The notes below the pieces were generated by a model. It searched no databases. It saw only the letters and a program-made list of their open reading frames with translations, and had not been told where the DNA came from. A stretch of DNA of 64,000 nt from Zanthoxylum bungeanum (Eukaryota > Streptophyta > Magnoliopsida > Sapindales > Rutaceae), in the NCBI GenBank assembly GCA_019454045.1, contig SKCR01007818.1, positions 558,001 through 622,000 on the forward strand, in the 5' to 3' direction. Made by a program: the position numbers and the translations under genes. Below are positions 30,626-43,753 of this stretch, piece by piece; the stretch's first letter is position 1, and the number at the start of each line of letters is the position of its first letter.

Positions 30626-33600
30626 CTAAATTGAGTCGTACTGTTTCCTCTCTTCTTGTATAGACTGGAAAATTCGAGCCACAGATGCAGTAGCTGATCT
30701 ACGATTGTGAGGCACGACTTTTATCACTTTTGTTGGCTGGTCTGCATCATGAGGTTGAGGTGCTGCCTCTGGAGCTACTGGAGATGACGTGAAAAGTTGA
30801 AGTGCATCTCTACCTTCAGTGGCATGACATGCCCCATCACCTTGCGCGCTCTCACCTGGACAACTTGCCGTACTTCCTTGTAACTCTGTATCTTTAGATG
30901 CCTGAAACTGCCTTGCCAGTGGAACAGTTCCATTCTTCTGGGCTGGAACGTTACATGAGCTTCCATTTTGCATGTTGAAGTTAGCTCCCCCTTGAGAAAA
31001 TGGACCGTGTGAACCTGGTCCAGCAAAGTGATTATTTTGTTCCGCAGCTGAATCTGAGATGGATGGGTTCATGACTGGCATGCCATAAGGAGGGAAGTAA
31101 CTATGACCAGCCGAATGAGCACCAGGTATCATACAATTTCCTTGATGAGGAAGCGGTGATTGAATCCCATAGGCTGGATGCATAAAATTAGGAGTTGGGC
31201 CAAAAGATGCACATCCTCCACCGCAAACTGTACCCGTGAATCCAGGTACAGGATATGGCTTGTATATAAGCCCTTCGGAAGGAGACATGATAGGAATCAA
31301 CCACTGCTGCATGGGCGATTGATGAGAACACCAAGGACCCATTCTGGAATCAGCAGCCACTGGTGCTGGAGGTTGATTTGCAAGGTAAGGCCCATAATTT
31401 GAAGGCTGAATACTATTTTTCACAGAGGAAAGAGATGGCTTCCCTATAGCATTTTCCGCAGAACATTCTATCTTATGGTTAGGCTTCTCAGAATCATCTT
31501 TACGCTTTGCAATGTACGGCAGCGGTTTTGCAACAAACTGAGATTGAAGTTTTTTAGTAGGAGGGACCTTCAAAGTTGGTTTGCCAAGATAGGCACTCCC
31601 TTCAAGCAAAAAGTCTGGTAATCCAGCAATCAGTTGTTGGACCTGTTTGAATGCTCAATTAGTTTAGTTTCCATTCCGCAATCAAACAGAATATGAAGAT
31701 GATCAGCAGCCCTTTCCAGGACAAGCATAAGCTGCTTGACAGAGTAAGAAATCCTTACCTTGATTAGTCTATGCAACTCAAATACTTGAACTGCAAACAC
31801 TCTTTGCTGACTGTATAGAGTAACAGGAGTTGCATCAAGAACCAAATTCCACAGAAATCATCAACAACTTAAATAAACACAGCACAACAATAGGATCAAA
31901 TATCAATGGACATTCATATGCAATCAGACACCATATTGCATCATTTTGGACGGTATAGCATGCAGATCAAACTACTAGCGTCTATGCAAAGGCAAAATGA
32001 TTAGTTGAGTTGGAATAAAAATTAAGATCTCTCTTAAATTGAACCCAATGCACAAAGCTCTTTAGACCACACCATCCACTTTTTTTTCCCTTGGGAATCA
32101 GACACCATATTGCATCATTTTGGACGGTATAGCATGCAGATCAAACTACTAGCGTCTATGCAAAGGCAAAATGATTAGTTGAGTTGGAATAAAAATTAAG
32201 ATCTCTCTTAAATTGAACCCAATGCACAAAGCTCTTTAGACCACACCATCCACTTTTTTTTCCCTTGGGAATAGATAAATCAGGCCTAGTGTACGTACAG
32301 CTGCCCTCACAAACATCTTTGAGTGCCAAAGAAGCCTAAAATCTCTCCCTAGGTCTCTAAATTGCCATCACATTTCAGCAATCCTTGTGCACTCCATTAA
32401 AGACAGTGACATCAAAAAAAAGGGACAGTGTCAAAGGCTAGGATACACACAATTGTGTAAAGTCCCCCAACATGAATCACATGGCAAAAATTTCAGTAAT
32501 ATCAACAGAGAGATAAATATCAAAGGCAGCTTCCAGCAGAAACCAGAATCACCATTTCAAAACTTGTACATTTTCTCTTGGAAAGAGCAAGTAAATTGCA
32601 GAACTCTATTAATAACAACAAAAATGTACAAATAACTAGAAGTAGTACCAGACACCATTTTGAGTTATTGAGTATAATAGAATGGAAGGAGAAATTGTGT
32701 GCAAGATTAAGATTCACAATATAAGGTTTCTACCATTTAGACTTGTATGGATGAAGCACAAATTTCTGTTGGAAATAATGAAAACATATAACACATACAT
32801 GATGTACACCGGTAATATATATCATAAGCTAATTGCACAAACGATTATGAATCACAATCCCACTATATCTTCTAACATAGAAAAGCCAAGATACTAAATG
32901 AAACGTCCATATGCCACCAAGTCACCAACAGTTTCCCACTGTCGACATTCTCCCGTTTCTCAGAGATCCACCAACATTAGCTCCAGGGACCATCCTCCAC
33001 CGCTATTTCCTTTCCTGCTCCAAGCCCTCAAGTGCTGTGGATAGATAAACTCCCAGGATCGCAGGGAAAGAAAGCAATACCAGACCGAGACAGGAATAAA
33101 TCCGATAAACAGAAGCAAAACAACATAGAAAATTGAAATTATCCACTGTCTCTGGGTCTCCTTGCACATCTCGATTAGGATTGTTCATTTCCCTGCTGTA
33201 AGATGATCCATTGTTAAAATGTTGTCGAGGGCCTTTGAACAAAAAAGAGGTAACTTAAGAGGAAACCCGGAACTCCACACCGTAACCCTCTCTCCCTTAA
33301 AGTCACAAGTACAACTCTTAAGTCACAAGTGTAGCTTTATTCTGTGAGAATAGTTTAATGATTGGAATTTTTTTTACCACTTTTCCAATAAAGAAGTTCA
33401 CCTATTCTAAAACTTACATCATATTATACAAACTAAAAGACCGTCAAAGATTCAAAAAAAATCTCTTACAATCATCCTGAAGTCACTAGTTGGCCCAGCC
33501 CCAGACCATGAGGTGTCTCATGTTAGTGGATCTCAAAAAGATAGTTGAGAGGAAGCTGCCACTGCAAATTGTTTGTGTCTTAAAAAAAAAAGAACATAGG

Positions 33601-35380
33601 CTAACATGAAAAAAAGTTCTACAACAGATGAAAATATTAAGGAAATGAATAATGGGCTTGTCACATTTAGACTATCACAGCCAAAAGGATAGTAATATAT
33701 TTATGTCCTCATAGAACATCACTAATGTACCCCTTAGTTTTTATGGCATACCAACATCCTTACATCTGCATAAATTACAGATAGCACATCAAGTAACAGA
33801 TAAGGCACATCCATAGCTTGTACTATAAGTCTACAAACACCTGTGCATTAAGACAATTTCAATCAAGCAGAAACAAATCAAAAAGTTATTAATGAGCACA
33901 GATACTTACTTGACAATGGCTCTTCTTGCTTTCCAGAAATGTTTTTGACCTATTATTCCTACAACATCATCAGGAGACATATCCATGCCTGATATTGAAT
34001 CCAACATGGAGGTTTCGGAGATATCATCACTTTTATCTCCACTTTCCAACTGCAGTGACCCACAAGTCTTGTTTACCTGATCTCTGCTGTCATTATCAAG
34101 CTCATTTGGATGACTATGGTCTTCCCTTGAACGACTGTCCCTTCTGGGCTGGTTAACAACTCCCTTCTGAATACCCCTAGTGGACTCAACATCATCACTG
34201 CCATTCAATCTGCTGCTAAAATTAGATCCAGGGATTTCTCTACATTCTAGATTAAGAGATGCACTCACTTCCTTCACATGCCCATCCATCTTTTCTCTAG
34301 TAGACAAATTCACAGAAGATTTTACAGGATGGTCTCTATTTGAGATCCAAATCTGTGGGTTCTCTCGACTCTGGCGTATTCCCTCTTGTATCAAACTGAG
34401 ACTTGAGGAACTACTGCGCTTTGGATTCTTATCGCAAGCTTGTTGGAATTTTGTACGCTGACCAGTATAACTCGGGTTAATGGGAGAGAGGTCTCCCATA
34501 TCAATATCATTTTGAGATTTACCATGACATTGAACCATCCCTGCCTGAACGAATACAGGAACTGCAAAATCATCCTCATCGCCTACTTTCTTACTCTGTT
34601 TATGATGTGGCAAAGGAGTGTTCAAAGTGGCTCCGTCAAGCCGACGAGATTGAAACTTCTCATCCAGATGAGTGGGTGTTGAAGGAGGTACAGGATTTTT
34701 GAAAACCAAATTTCTTTCAAGGCCACTCTCCTGCTAGTAAAACAACCATATATATAAATACACCGGAACTGGTCCCTCATAGATACTCATATGTAGAAAG
34801 CGCACACACACAAAAATATGACAGATGACTATTCTGCAACAAATAAATCCAGAAAACCCTTGGATGATCATAACTACATAAGAATTTCACATCTAATTGA
34901 AAAGCCAACGAAAAATAAATAAATAAAGCGACTGTATTAAGAGGTAGATAAACAACAAGCTTCCATCACAATAAGGTAAAGATAATTAGTTAGTTTCCTT
35001 TTAGTCAAAAATCCATTGAGCCAATACGACAATACATAATAGTATGATCAACATCGGAAACAATTTATCAACAAACTAATAACAGAACCATAGCAGACCA
35101 CCTGTGAACCTGTCACCTATCTCTAACAAATCAGTTGCAATGTTGTAGAAGGTACCTGGCTTGAGGAACCTGGAGGAATCAAACTGCTACTGTTTGATGG
35201 ATTCAGTGGCAAAACACCAGGATTGAACCTCTGAGCAGGGGTACTCAGCTGCTCATAAAGGGCCATCTTGTTCCTTGGTGGTGCTCTTGGTCCTCCCTTA
35301 TCTGTATCATTGACATGTAACCTAGGGAACATTGGTCCCATGATCTTCTCATCAATTTTACCTCTCTTCATTTCCTTCAT
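30626..35380 (-). CDS. ELF3: EARLY FLOWERING 3 (ELF3), evening-complex scaffold
   Basis: Four coding exons: 35156-35380, 33910-34730, 31759-31810 and 30626-31642. Phases agree and the protein is about 704 aa. The conserved N-terminal block reads [20 protein letters not shown], then [11 protein letters not shown]. The middle block [20 protein letters not shown] continues across the 52-bp exon 3 ([17 protein letters not shown]). [14 protein letters not shown] lies near residue 485, and the C-terminal block IKVVPHN...[16 protein letters not shown] ends the protein. ELF3 bridges ELF4 and the DNA-binding LUX in the nuclear evening complex, which represses PIF4, PRR9 and other clock and growth genes at night. 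The segment that holds polyglutamine tracts in Arabidopsis ELF3 has no Gln run here. The 2.1-kb intron 2 contains a perfect 174-bp tandem duplication. Confidence 0.97.
31925..32272. repeat. Perfect 2 x 174-bp tandem duplication in ELF3 intron 2
   Basis: Bases 31925-32098 are repeated without a visible difference at 32099-32272, starting CAGACACCATATTGCATC and ending CCCTTGGGAAT. Complete identity implies a very recent event or assembly error. Confidence 0.93.
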
Positions 35381-36888
35381 TCTATGTATCCTAATACAGA
35401 ACTCAAATCTAATCCCAATTGAAGCAACTTACGTTCAAAATCCCACGAAATTCAACTCCAAATCCATGTAGAAACTCACCATCCAACAAACCCAGAAATC
35501 AAAACCAAATCTTTTGTAAATCCCAACTCTCAATCTTTAAACAACCCAGAATCAACTCAAGCCTTCAAAACAAAAACCCACCAACAAAAACTCAAAAATT
35601 CACAAACCCAGATGCCCCAGATGCCAAGATCGACTCTTTATCTCAAAATCTCATCCAATCCAATTCGGTCAAAAACTAGAGCTTTGAAGCTGAAATTGAA
35701 GCAGAAAATCAGCCAAAAAAAGATTTTTTTTAAAAGGGAATTTGCAGAAATGTAAAAGCAAATACAGTATTGAAAACGAAAAGAGGGAGAATTGAACAAA
35801 AAAATAGATCACTTTACCAGTTTAGGCTTTGTTTAGGGATTCCTAAGAAGTTGATCGAAAATTTTAGAAAAAGGGAAAGTGAAAGTGCTGTGTGGTCCGG
35901 GCCCACTTTAGATAGACCTAGAAGGCCAAGCACCTTTCCTTTGAATTAAAAATATGACCTGGACGTTTCACATTTAGTTTTTATTTATTTTATTTTTTTA
36001 ATTTTTATTTTTACATTTAATGGACGTTTCACTAAAGTTTCATCATGCTATCCATTTGATGAAAAACAAAAAATATTGAGACTTATCTATAGAGTACTTA
36101 AATGATTTAACAATAATATTAGGTAACTATCTACATTAAGTGTTTGATTAACGATACAAAATTGTGATGGTTAATCGTTATTTTTTTAAAAAAAATTGAG
36201 TTTTGTAAAGGTTGATATTTTTTTATTTTTACTCGCTATTAAATTAATTAAAGGATATACGATACGTTTTGAGATATCTAACATTGCTTTATAATTATTT
36301 ATATCATATATGAATGAGCGAAAAAATAGTGAGAATACATACCTTCAAAAGTTTTGAACCTAATTTGTCAAAATCCAATTATAATTAGACTTTTCATTGT
36401 GCTCTCTCGAGTCGAATAACAAATTCCTGCACAAAGCATGTGCCCTTCTTTGATTACAATCTTCATTATTTTAATTGCAATTGATAATTAAATGCTTATG
36501 AGTTTGAGTTTCTGTTTATTTTGAATTAGAGTTCTTAGAACTCAAAGTCTATAATTCATTATTTGAATCCTCTTTCTAGAGTTTGTCATTGGCTTATATA
36601 ATCTCGTATTTTCTCTGTAAATGAAGATCTCATTCCTTAAACTGACACTTATCAATTACATAACTTTATATTATGATGTGTGATCTCATGTGTTCTAAAG
36701 TACCTTCATTTTATTCCCTAGTTAATTCATAGGTTTCGAAATAGATTCAATTTGGAGTAAATCAACTTCGAAGTGAAATCACGCACCTACAACATAATTA
36801 ACAAATATTAAATTTTATACTAAATGAGATGTCATGCTTATCCACTATTGGATGATTTTTCATATTTTTCCCGAAATTTTTAATAATT

Positions 36889-36957
36889 AAATAGTCATTA
36901 ATCAGGTGGTAAAAAGAGTAGTAATTAAGTGGTTTACCACCTGATTAATGACTATTT
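36889..36957. repeat. Perfect 25-bp inverted repeat with 19-nt loop
   Basis: The arm AAATAGTCATTAATCAGG plus GTGGTAAA at 36889-36913 is exactly complementary to 36933-36957. The loop is 36914-36932. It would form a stable hairpin in DNA or RNA. It may be a MITE remnant. Confidence 0.9.
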
Positions 36958-37219
36958 TTTTTAGATAACCGAGGTGTCCGGGCCAGCTTACGCGCACCTC
37001 GAATTATGAAATACAATAGATGACGTGGCATAAAATGAGTGGTGTACTTCTTGCGGATTTTTTTTTAGAATATCAGGTAAATCGCACATCATCCATTAAT
37101 TATAATGTAAGTAAGTGATATATGGATACGTGGGTAAATCGGTGTTGTCCCAGACTCTTATAAAAATTATTACGCAAGACTTAATCCTGAAAACTTATCT
37201 TCAACGTCTCAAACTCAAA

Positions 37220-37490
37220 CCGCTAACCAACTCTTCTTGATAATCAATTTTTTTTTTAATCTCTACTATTTGATCATTTCGAAAAATAATATGGTTAAAT
37301 TTGTTAATGATTATGTGCTATTTTATGGTTAAATCGGTTAAATATTTACTTAACCAAATAATTTCGATTAAAAAATCAAGGATTAACCGACCGAACCGAC
37401 GGATGCACACCCCTACCGCTAAGCAACTCTTCTTGATAACCAATTTTAATTTTTTTTAATCTCTACTATTTGATCATTTCGAAAAATAAA
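37220..37490. repeat. Direct duplication of about 70-75 bp flanking a hAT-like fragment
   Basis: CAACTCTTCTTGATAA...CTACTATTTGATCATTTCG occurs near 37226-37284 and again near 37430-37483. Between the copies lies AACCGACCGAACCGACGG followed by ATGCACACCCCT, which resembles a hAT end. Confidence 0.65.
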
Positions 37491-37568
37491 AAAGAAAAGC
37501 CAGAATAAAAACCACAAGAGGAATTTTAAAAAAACAAAGGTTTGATCTGGTTGGATGGTCCCGATGAC

Positions 37569-40500
37569 ATGGCGTCGTCTCCTTCTCATCACACTCATAT
37601 TCCCCTCTCTTCAGACCCTGGTAATTGAATTAGATTAATTTAATTTAATTAAATTGCAATTAGATTTAATTTCGATCGTGATTTTAATTTTTAAAGTTTA
37701 GGTTATAATTGAGCTTTGCTGAATCGTTCATTCTGGATTGCCTGCTGATGTAATTAGATTCAGTTTTCATTTAGCTTAGTGTATTTTTGAACTTGATTTC
37801 TGTTTGGTTACCTAGAAATTGTACGATAATGAAAGATAAGATTTCCTTCCTGTTTTGAACTTAGGGTTAGGGAAGTGGAATTTTTTGGAAGAAATTTCAA
37901 ATTTACGCATAAATTTATGATGTAAGCAAGTGATTTTGAGTGATCTGGAATTAAATTAATCATCCTTTGGGTAATTATTGGTTGGAGCTTTTATTGACTT
38001 GTAATGCAACCTTTTTTTTCATAATATTTTTATATATTTTTAAACTTTTTATTTCAGATGGCAAACCCATAGATTCAGTAGTTCCAATCCATATTGTGAC
38101 CAATGCTTCTCAACTACCAGCTGAATTTCTGGAACCCTCGTCCGAGAGGCAATTGGTCATGGGTTTTGACTGTGAGGGAGTTGACCTATGTCGCCATGGA
38201 AGTCTTTGTGTTATGCAGGTATATTGTTTTTAATGCTCCTGTTTGTCCATGTTTAAGCATATGTGCTAAATAAGACATCAATTTATTAACCTTTATTTGT
38301 GTTTTACTGGGAATGAACCAAACCCCACCCCATCCAGTTTATGGTGTATGAGTAAATTTTATAAACTAAGGTTTTGTGCTTTTTGGCAGCTAGCATTTCC
38401 AGATGCTATATATCTGGTTGACGCCATTCAGGGTGGAGAGACGCTTATGAAAGCCTGTAAGCCTGCACTTGAGTCTAGTTACATCACAAAAGTTATTCAC
38501 GATTGCAAACGAGATAGTGAGGTCTCTCATCGAATTTTTGTTTATTTCTGCATCATGGCATGTGTGATTTCCTTGTCAGTATGCAATCTCTGTTTTTCAA
38601 TTAATTATTTAATTCTTTTTGTAGGCATTATATTTTCAATTTGGCATCAAGCTGCACAGTGTTGTGGATACCCAGGTAAATATACTTGATAACCTGCTGA
38701 AACCTTTGTACATGATTGTGCGCCATATTAGACACTTTTTTTGAGATATAAAGATGACCTAGTTTTATTTTATTTGGAGACATTAGGAATGGAAAACAAG
38801 TGACTATAAGTTTTGAGCTGTCAAAGTTATCTTTTTATTTATTTATTTATGTAAATGCCTTACCTACCTTCATTTATGGACGGTTCTGGCCATGTCTTTA
38901 AAGTTTAAATTATCACTGCTTTATCTGTTTACAGCTGGGGAGATCTTCTATATGTAGAAGGAAAAGTATGTCCCAGTTGTATAAAGAAATTTTGCATTAT
39001 CAGTCTGTAATTTACTTTCGGAAATGGATTGTGGTGTTAATCTGGAAATGTGTTAAGCCACATTAGACTATTGCAGTGATCAAAATGAAATGATTCAGGT
39101 AGAAAAGACTGGTCCTTAGATGAGGTTGATGATTGATGACTTATGATGCTTAGTGGATTCACCAGTTCTTTTTAAATAATAATAATAGAAACAACAGCTC
39201 TTTCTTTGGTACTTGTTTGATTTGTAAACTTGCTTATTACTTGATGTGAACTTGTAATGTTTGAGATCACTTGTCAATTTAGGTATCTTTTTCAAGCTTT
39301 ACACTTATATTACAGGAAAAACAATTTAGATTTGAATTTTCTTATACAAGTAAAATTCTGATTGAGTTTGGAGTCATCAATTTATTATTGACATAATCCA
39401 GTGAATAGACATCTAAAAGTTCCCTTTTTTCCCTTGTGGGTTGCAGATTGCTTATTCTCTAATAGAGGAGCAGGAAGGCCGGAAAAGATCACCGGATGAC
39501 TACATATCATTTGTTGGCCTTCTCGCAGATCCATGCTATTGTGGTATTTATATGTCGTGGTATCCATTTAAGTAATAATTTGTTTCGTGTCGTTGAATAT
39601 TTTTGTTTTCCTCAACATTTGTTTGCTTGGTCTAGTGTTTATAGTGAAATGAGTCCTGCAAATTGCTTCCAAATTCCAATGATTTATTCTCTATAGTTAC
39701 CCGGATGCCTTTCTTTTGATAAATCAGTTGTGCTTTGTTGTCTCAGAAGTTAGGCTTTGTAGAAAATTTACTTCTCCCATTGCCCAATTAATCCAACCAA
39801 GACAAGAAAATAGATGAGCAAAGAAAATGTGTTGGTTACTTGGTTTTGCCAATTACAGTTGAAGCTTTATCTATCATCTTATGTCCATCTGGGGTTCCCT
39901 TTTCTGCTATTAAGCTGCACTCTATGCTTTTTAGTTCTTAAGACTTGATTTATTTGGCCTATTTTCTGCATAGATTTGATAAGTGAAGGCCTTCACTTGC
40001 TTGCTGTTCAGGATAAAGTTGTGATCGGGACTATACAGATTTAACAGCACTTTTTTGTTCTCGACTTGATTATTATTTGTATTTTATCATTTTCTGATAC
40101 TGCTGCCTGCTAGTGTTGTTAGACTTTTCAAGTCTTTGGTCTTTGATCAGACTTGTTTTATTGTCCTCCACTCATTCTTGCAACTTTTGCATTATTTATC
40201 ATTTTATCAAGTTGTTGAATTGTATTGCTGTTGTTGTTGGTTTTTTTTTTTTTTTTTTAATGTAGGTATATCTTATCAAGAGAAGGAAGAAGTTCGTGTC
40301 CTCCTTAGGCAGGTTAGTTTTAAAGTGTAATTCATTCTGAAATTCTGGGCTATGGTAGTTCAAATTTCTGGAGTTTTCATGGAATTAAAAGTTTATTGTT
40401 GCCTGGATTTGATTCTATCTAATTGTTTGGGATAAGCCTTTTTGGATAGCTAAATGTTGTTGTTTGGAAGATTTTGTGCATGATTTCACAGCTTCTAGCT

Positions 40501-42883
40501 AGAAAGGATTTCAATATAAGGCTTAAACCTCAAAACTTAGTACACAAGATCACGAGCTATGAGGCTTACACCCCAAAACTTAAAACATAGCAGACTGCTA
40601 ATGTTCGTTAAATCAGTGCCGAGACTTTGCGACACACTTACCATTCAAGATGCTTAGACAATTATGTTTAAATAAAAATGACTGTATACAGGACCATGAG
40701 CTACGAGACTTTAACCTAAAAAATTAATATTGATAATTTTCAAGAAAATCAGTGTCAGTGTATTTTATGTTTGCCCATACTTGCTATTCCTGATGCTAAG
40801 ACAATTTTTTGCTAAAATTACCAAGTGAAGATCTGACTTTTCTGCAATATGCACAAAAACACTAATTAGTCTACTGTCTGTCTCTGTTATATACAGGACC
40901 CCCAGTTTTGGACACACAGGCCACTAACTGAACTGATGGTCCGCGCAGCTGCGGATGATGTCCGCTTTCTACCCTACATCTATCACAATATGATGAAGAA
41001 ACTAAACCAACGATCCCTATGGTATCTTGCAGTTCGCAGTGCGCTGTATTGTCGATGTTTCTGCATCAATGATAATGATTATGTCGATTGGCCATCTCTC
41101 CCACCTGTTCCAGGTTCTTACATCTTGCGAATTTCTGTACTGTTACAACTTAGTTTTTTTTCCCTGTTTGTATATTCTATGAAATATAAAAAATAAAATA
41201 AATAAAAAATCAATTTAATGGACTTTGTACGATCACCATTTTGCACGAGGGAAATCTTTCCTTCCAATCAGTCATGTTGAGCATGTCATATCGGAGGAAC
41301 AGCAGAAATAGGGGAAGAAGCGTGATGTACTGATGTTTGGGTTACTGAAATTTCTCAATATGATTCCATTTGAATTATAAGCTTTTGATGTTAAATTCCA
41401 GCTGTATCATACCAACTCATTCAGGAGTCATTACCTTTCAAGATAAAATTCACTACTCACAAACTTCTTCATTTTCAGTACTTGTTATCTTTTCTTGGCA
41501 ATTTTTTTACTGAAATGCTGGATAATTGATTTAAGTATTGCTATGGTGTTGTAAAGTATTTGCTTATAGTTTGTTACAGCCAATGTGTTTCTTATGATTT
41601 ATGTGCATTTTGCTGCTTTCTTTTATGATCTATGAGGGTATTAAAATCATTATCAAAATTATGAATAAGATGAGAAATCTGTATGGATGCTGTATGCAGC
41701 ATATGCTTTCCAATATTTGCACTACTAAATGAGATTTTGGATGGTATAGGAGCAGCGAAACTAGACTTCCAGTCATTCTAAACTTGATGTATGGTTTTAA
41801 CTTTTAATAATACTAAAGGACAGGAGACTTTTTTTTCCCCTATTCCATAAGCCTGGTAAACTTGCTGTTAGGACTTTAAGGATGCTGATCTAGGAGTGTG
41901 GTTTGTCTATGTAGATTACTTGATTGTGGAGGGAGATACTCCTGAGGAAGAAATCCTGTCAATGCTTGATGTACCTGCTGGAAAGATGGGACGTATAATA
42001 GGAAGAAGAGGTTCTTCTATTTTGGCTATAAAGGAATCGTGCAAGTATATATATGTCTCTCTTCTCTTTGTAATGCACAAATGCATTTTCATTTTTAAAA
42101 ATACCAATTTGGTTATCTTGGTCTTACTTTTGCAGCGCGGAAATTCTCATTGGAGGTGCCAAGGGTCCACCAGACAAGGTTAGTCAATAAATTTATTGAA
42201 TAATTATACTCTGCTGCAGTCATGGTATCTTCACATACACCAAACATCAATATCCTCACCCAAATTCAAGTTCCAGAATTTAGGATGAAAGCATATAAAC
42301 TGTGACATGGCAATCATTAAAGTAGTCTCACTTCTCTGGCCACAACATTCAAGTCTAAGAGCATATAGTTATGAAAGCCGATTTAGAAAGCATTGTGGAT
42401 AGTTCCGGCCTCCGGGCTTCCTTAGCATTGATTTTCTTGTTTACCCCCTAATGGCTCTGGAATGACTGAATTACATCACTGCTTACCCTTTTTCATCTTT
42501 TAGAAGTTATACCTTTACTGAGTTCATTGTCAATTTCTCTTCCATTTATTTTGTTAATTCATTCCTGGGCTTCATTTAGTACCTTGAATAATCTGTAAAT
42601 TGGGGTCATCCCACCTCAATAGAATTTTCCAATAGAATGCTTTCTCGAAGGTGAGGGTTGCTCAGTCGACATTTAGAAGTTGAGGCTCAAATTCAAAAAA
42701 TAACAAAAACTTTTAGTTCATGTGCCTGTAGAATAGAAGACCGTTCACAAATGGAGTATAAATCTGTGTTTTTAAAGTGCCAAATTAAGTTGCGGTTTCA
42801 TGCAGGTGTTCGTCATAGGACCAGTGAAGCAGGTGAGGAAAGCAGAAGCCATGTTAAGGGGAAGGATGCTGGAAATGTATTAA
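37569..42883 (+). CDS. 3'-5' exonuclease domain and KH domain protein
   Basis: Ten exons give a continuous 335-aa protein: 37569-37620, 38058-38218, 38390-38521, 38625-38675, 39447-39543, 40266-40312, 40897-41113, 41915-42044, 42136-42178 and 42806-42883 (TAA). All introns are GT-AG. The DEDD exonuclease domain shows GFDCEGVDLC (Asp-x-Glu, motif I), KVIHDCKRDSE (motif II) and RAAADDVRFLPYIY (motif III). A C-terminal type I KH domain has the GXXG loop in GRIIGRRGSSI. The family resembles EXD1 and Werner-type exonucleases; a role in RNA or DNA 3'-end processing is inferred, not shown. Arabidopsis has the same fusion beside ELF3 (At2g25910/At2g25930), supporting orthology. A second ATG at 37564 is out of frame. 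Confidence 0.93.
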
Positions 42884-43289
42884 GGAACATATGTCATTAT
42901 GCTTGCTTTATCTTTATGATAATAATCAGAGATTCCAGAGGATTAAGTGTTCTTGAATGTTATTTGGGTAGCATGCCTAAATGTGAAGGTTCTGAAACAC
43001 CAAATTATTATCCAATGATTGTTCTGGCATCGTTAGCGCACCGGGTAGATAAATTTGAGAATCCTATTTTCCGGTCATTAATTAATATGATTTTTGTGTT
43101 ATAAATTTCTAGTTTTGGGGCGTTCACAACTTCACATTAACATGATGCTATTAGCAAAGTCGAAACTCTAGTCCTTTCAGCAGCAGAACCTGGAATCTTC
43201 AGTGCCCACATAGGAGAAACGGCAATCAATAACCACTCACCTTCCCAGATGTTCCAACAAATCCGTGGTTCCTAATGGCACAGAGGCAT

Positions 43290-43473
43290 ATAAATATTTT
43301 TTTTTTGGAAATATTGAAAATATCGTCATCAAATCACTCGATTCGGACTTAATAAGAGCGGATAAAATCTCCGTCTGTTTTGGGTTCTTATAAAAAAACG
43401 CATCTCATGAATTCGAACACAAGACTTGAAGGCTAAATCCTGAATTTTACATCATCAAACCATGCTCATTGGG
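43290..43473 (-). mobile_element. tRNA-derived SINE (minus) with 13-bp target duplication
   Basis: GGCACAGAGGCAT flanks it exactly (43277-43289 and 43474-43486). On the minus strand it has GTGTTCGAATTC (B box), a body like 28964-29152 but diverged (TTATAAGAACCC, GATTTGATGACG) and a poly(A) tail (plus-strand T run near 43300). Confidence 0.85.
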
Positions 43474-43477
43474 GGCA

Positions 43478-43753
43478 CAGAGGCATCAGGCATAGATGTC
43501 AAAGCATCGTTACATACAAAACAAATAAACCACACATTTCGATTGTCAATTCGTTTCTGATTTGTAAACCTGAAGCAGATGCGAAATTCTTACAGCATTT
43601 AACTAACCAAAGGAGCGGCACAGAGGCATAGATGGCAGAGCATCTTTACATACAAAACAAAAATAACCAGACATTTCGATTGTCAATTCGTTTCTGATTC
43701 GTAAACCTGAAGCAGATGCGAAATTCTTACAGCGTTTAACTAACCAAAGGAGC
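43478..43753. repeat. Tandem duplication of about 140 bp
   Basis: CACAGAGGCAT...CAAAGCATCGTTACATAC through TTAACTAACCAAAGGAGC (43478-43618) is repeated with a few changes at 43619-43753. It lies just downstream of the epsin stop codon, possibly in its 3' UTR. Confidence 0.85.

Larger units (their letters stand above)
35381..37568. other. Bidirectional intergenic region between ELF3 and the exonuclease/KH gene
   Basis: About 2.2 kb separates two divergent start codons. The left part carries the ELF3 5' UTR and promoter (pyrimidine-poor, AAACCCA-rich, 35400-35800). Repeats occupy the middle: a perfect 25-bp hairpin at 36889-36957, a plant repeat fragment (GAGGTGTCCGGGCCAGCTTA, near 36970), a SINE-like 3' fragment in reverse (GTTGTCCCAGACTCTTATA, near 37146) and a direct duplication of about 75 bp (37220-37490). 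No gene is seen. Confidence 0.6.

Noticed and set aside
33003..33242. 79-aa ORF inside ELF3 intron 2
   Set aside because: It has a hydrophobic stretch but no recognisable domain and overlaps another frame. It is best treated as intronic noise.
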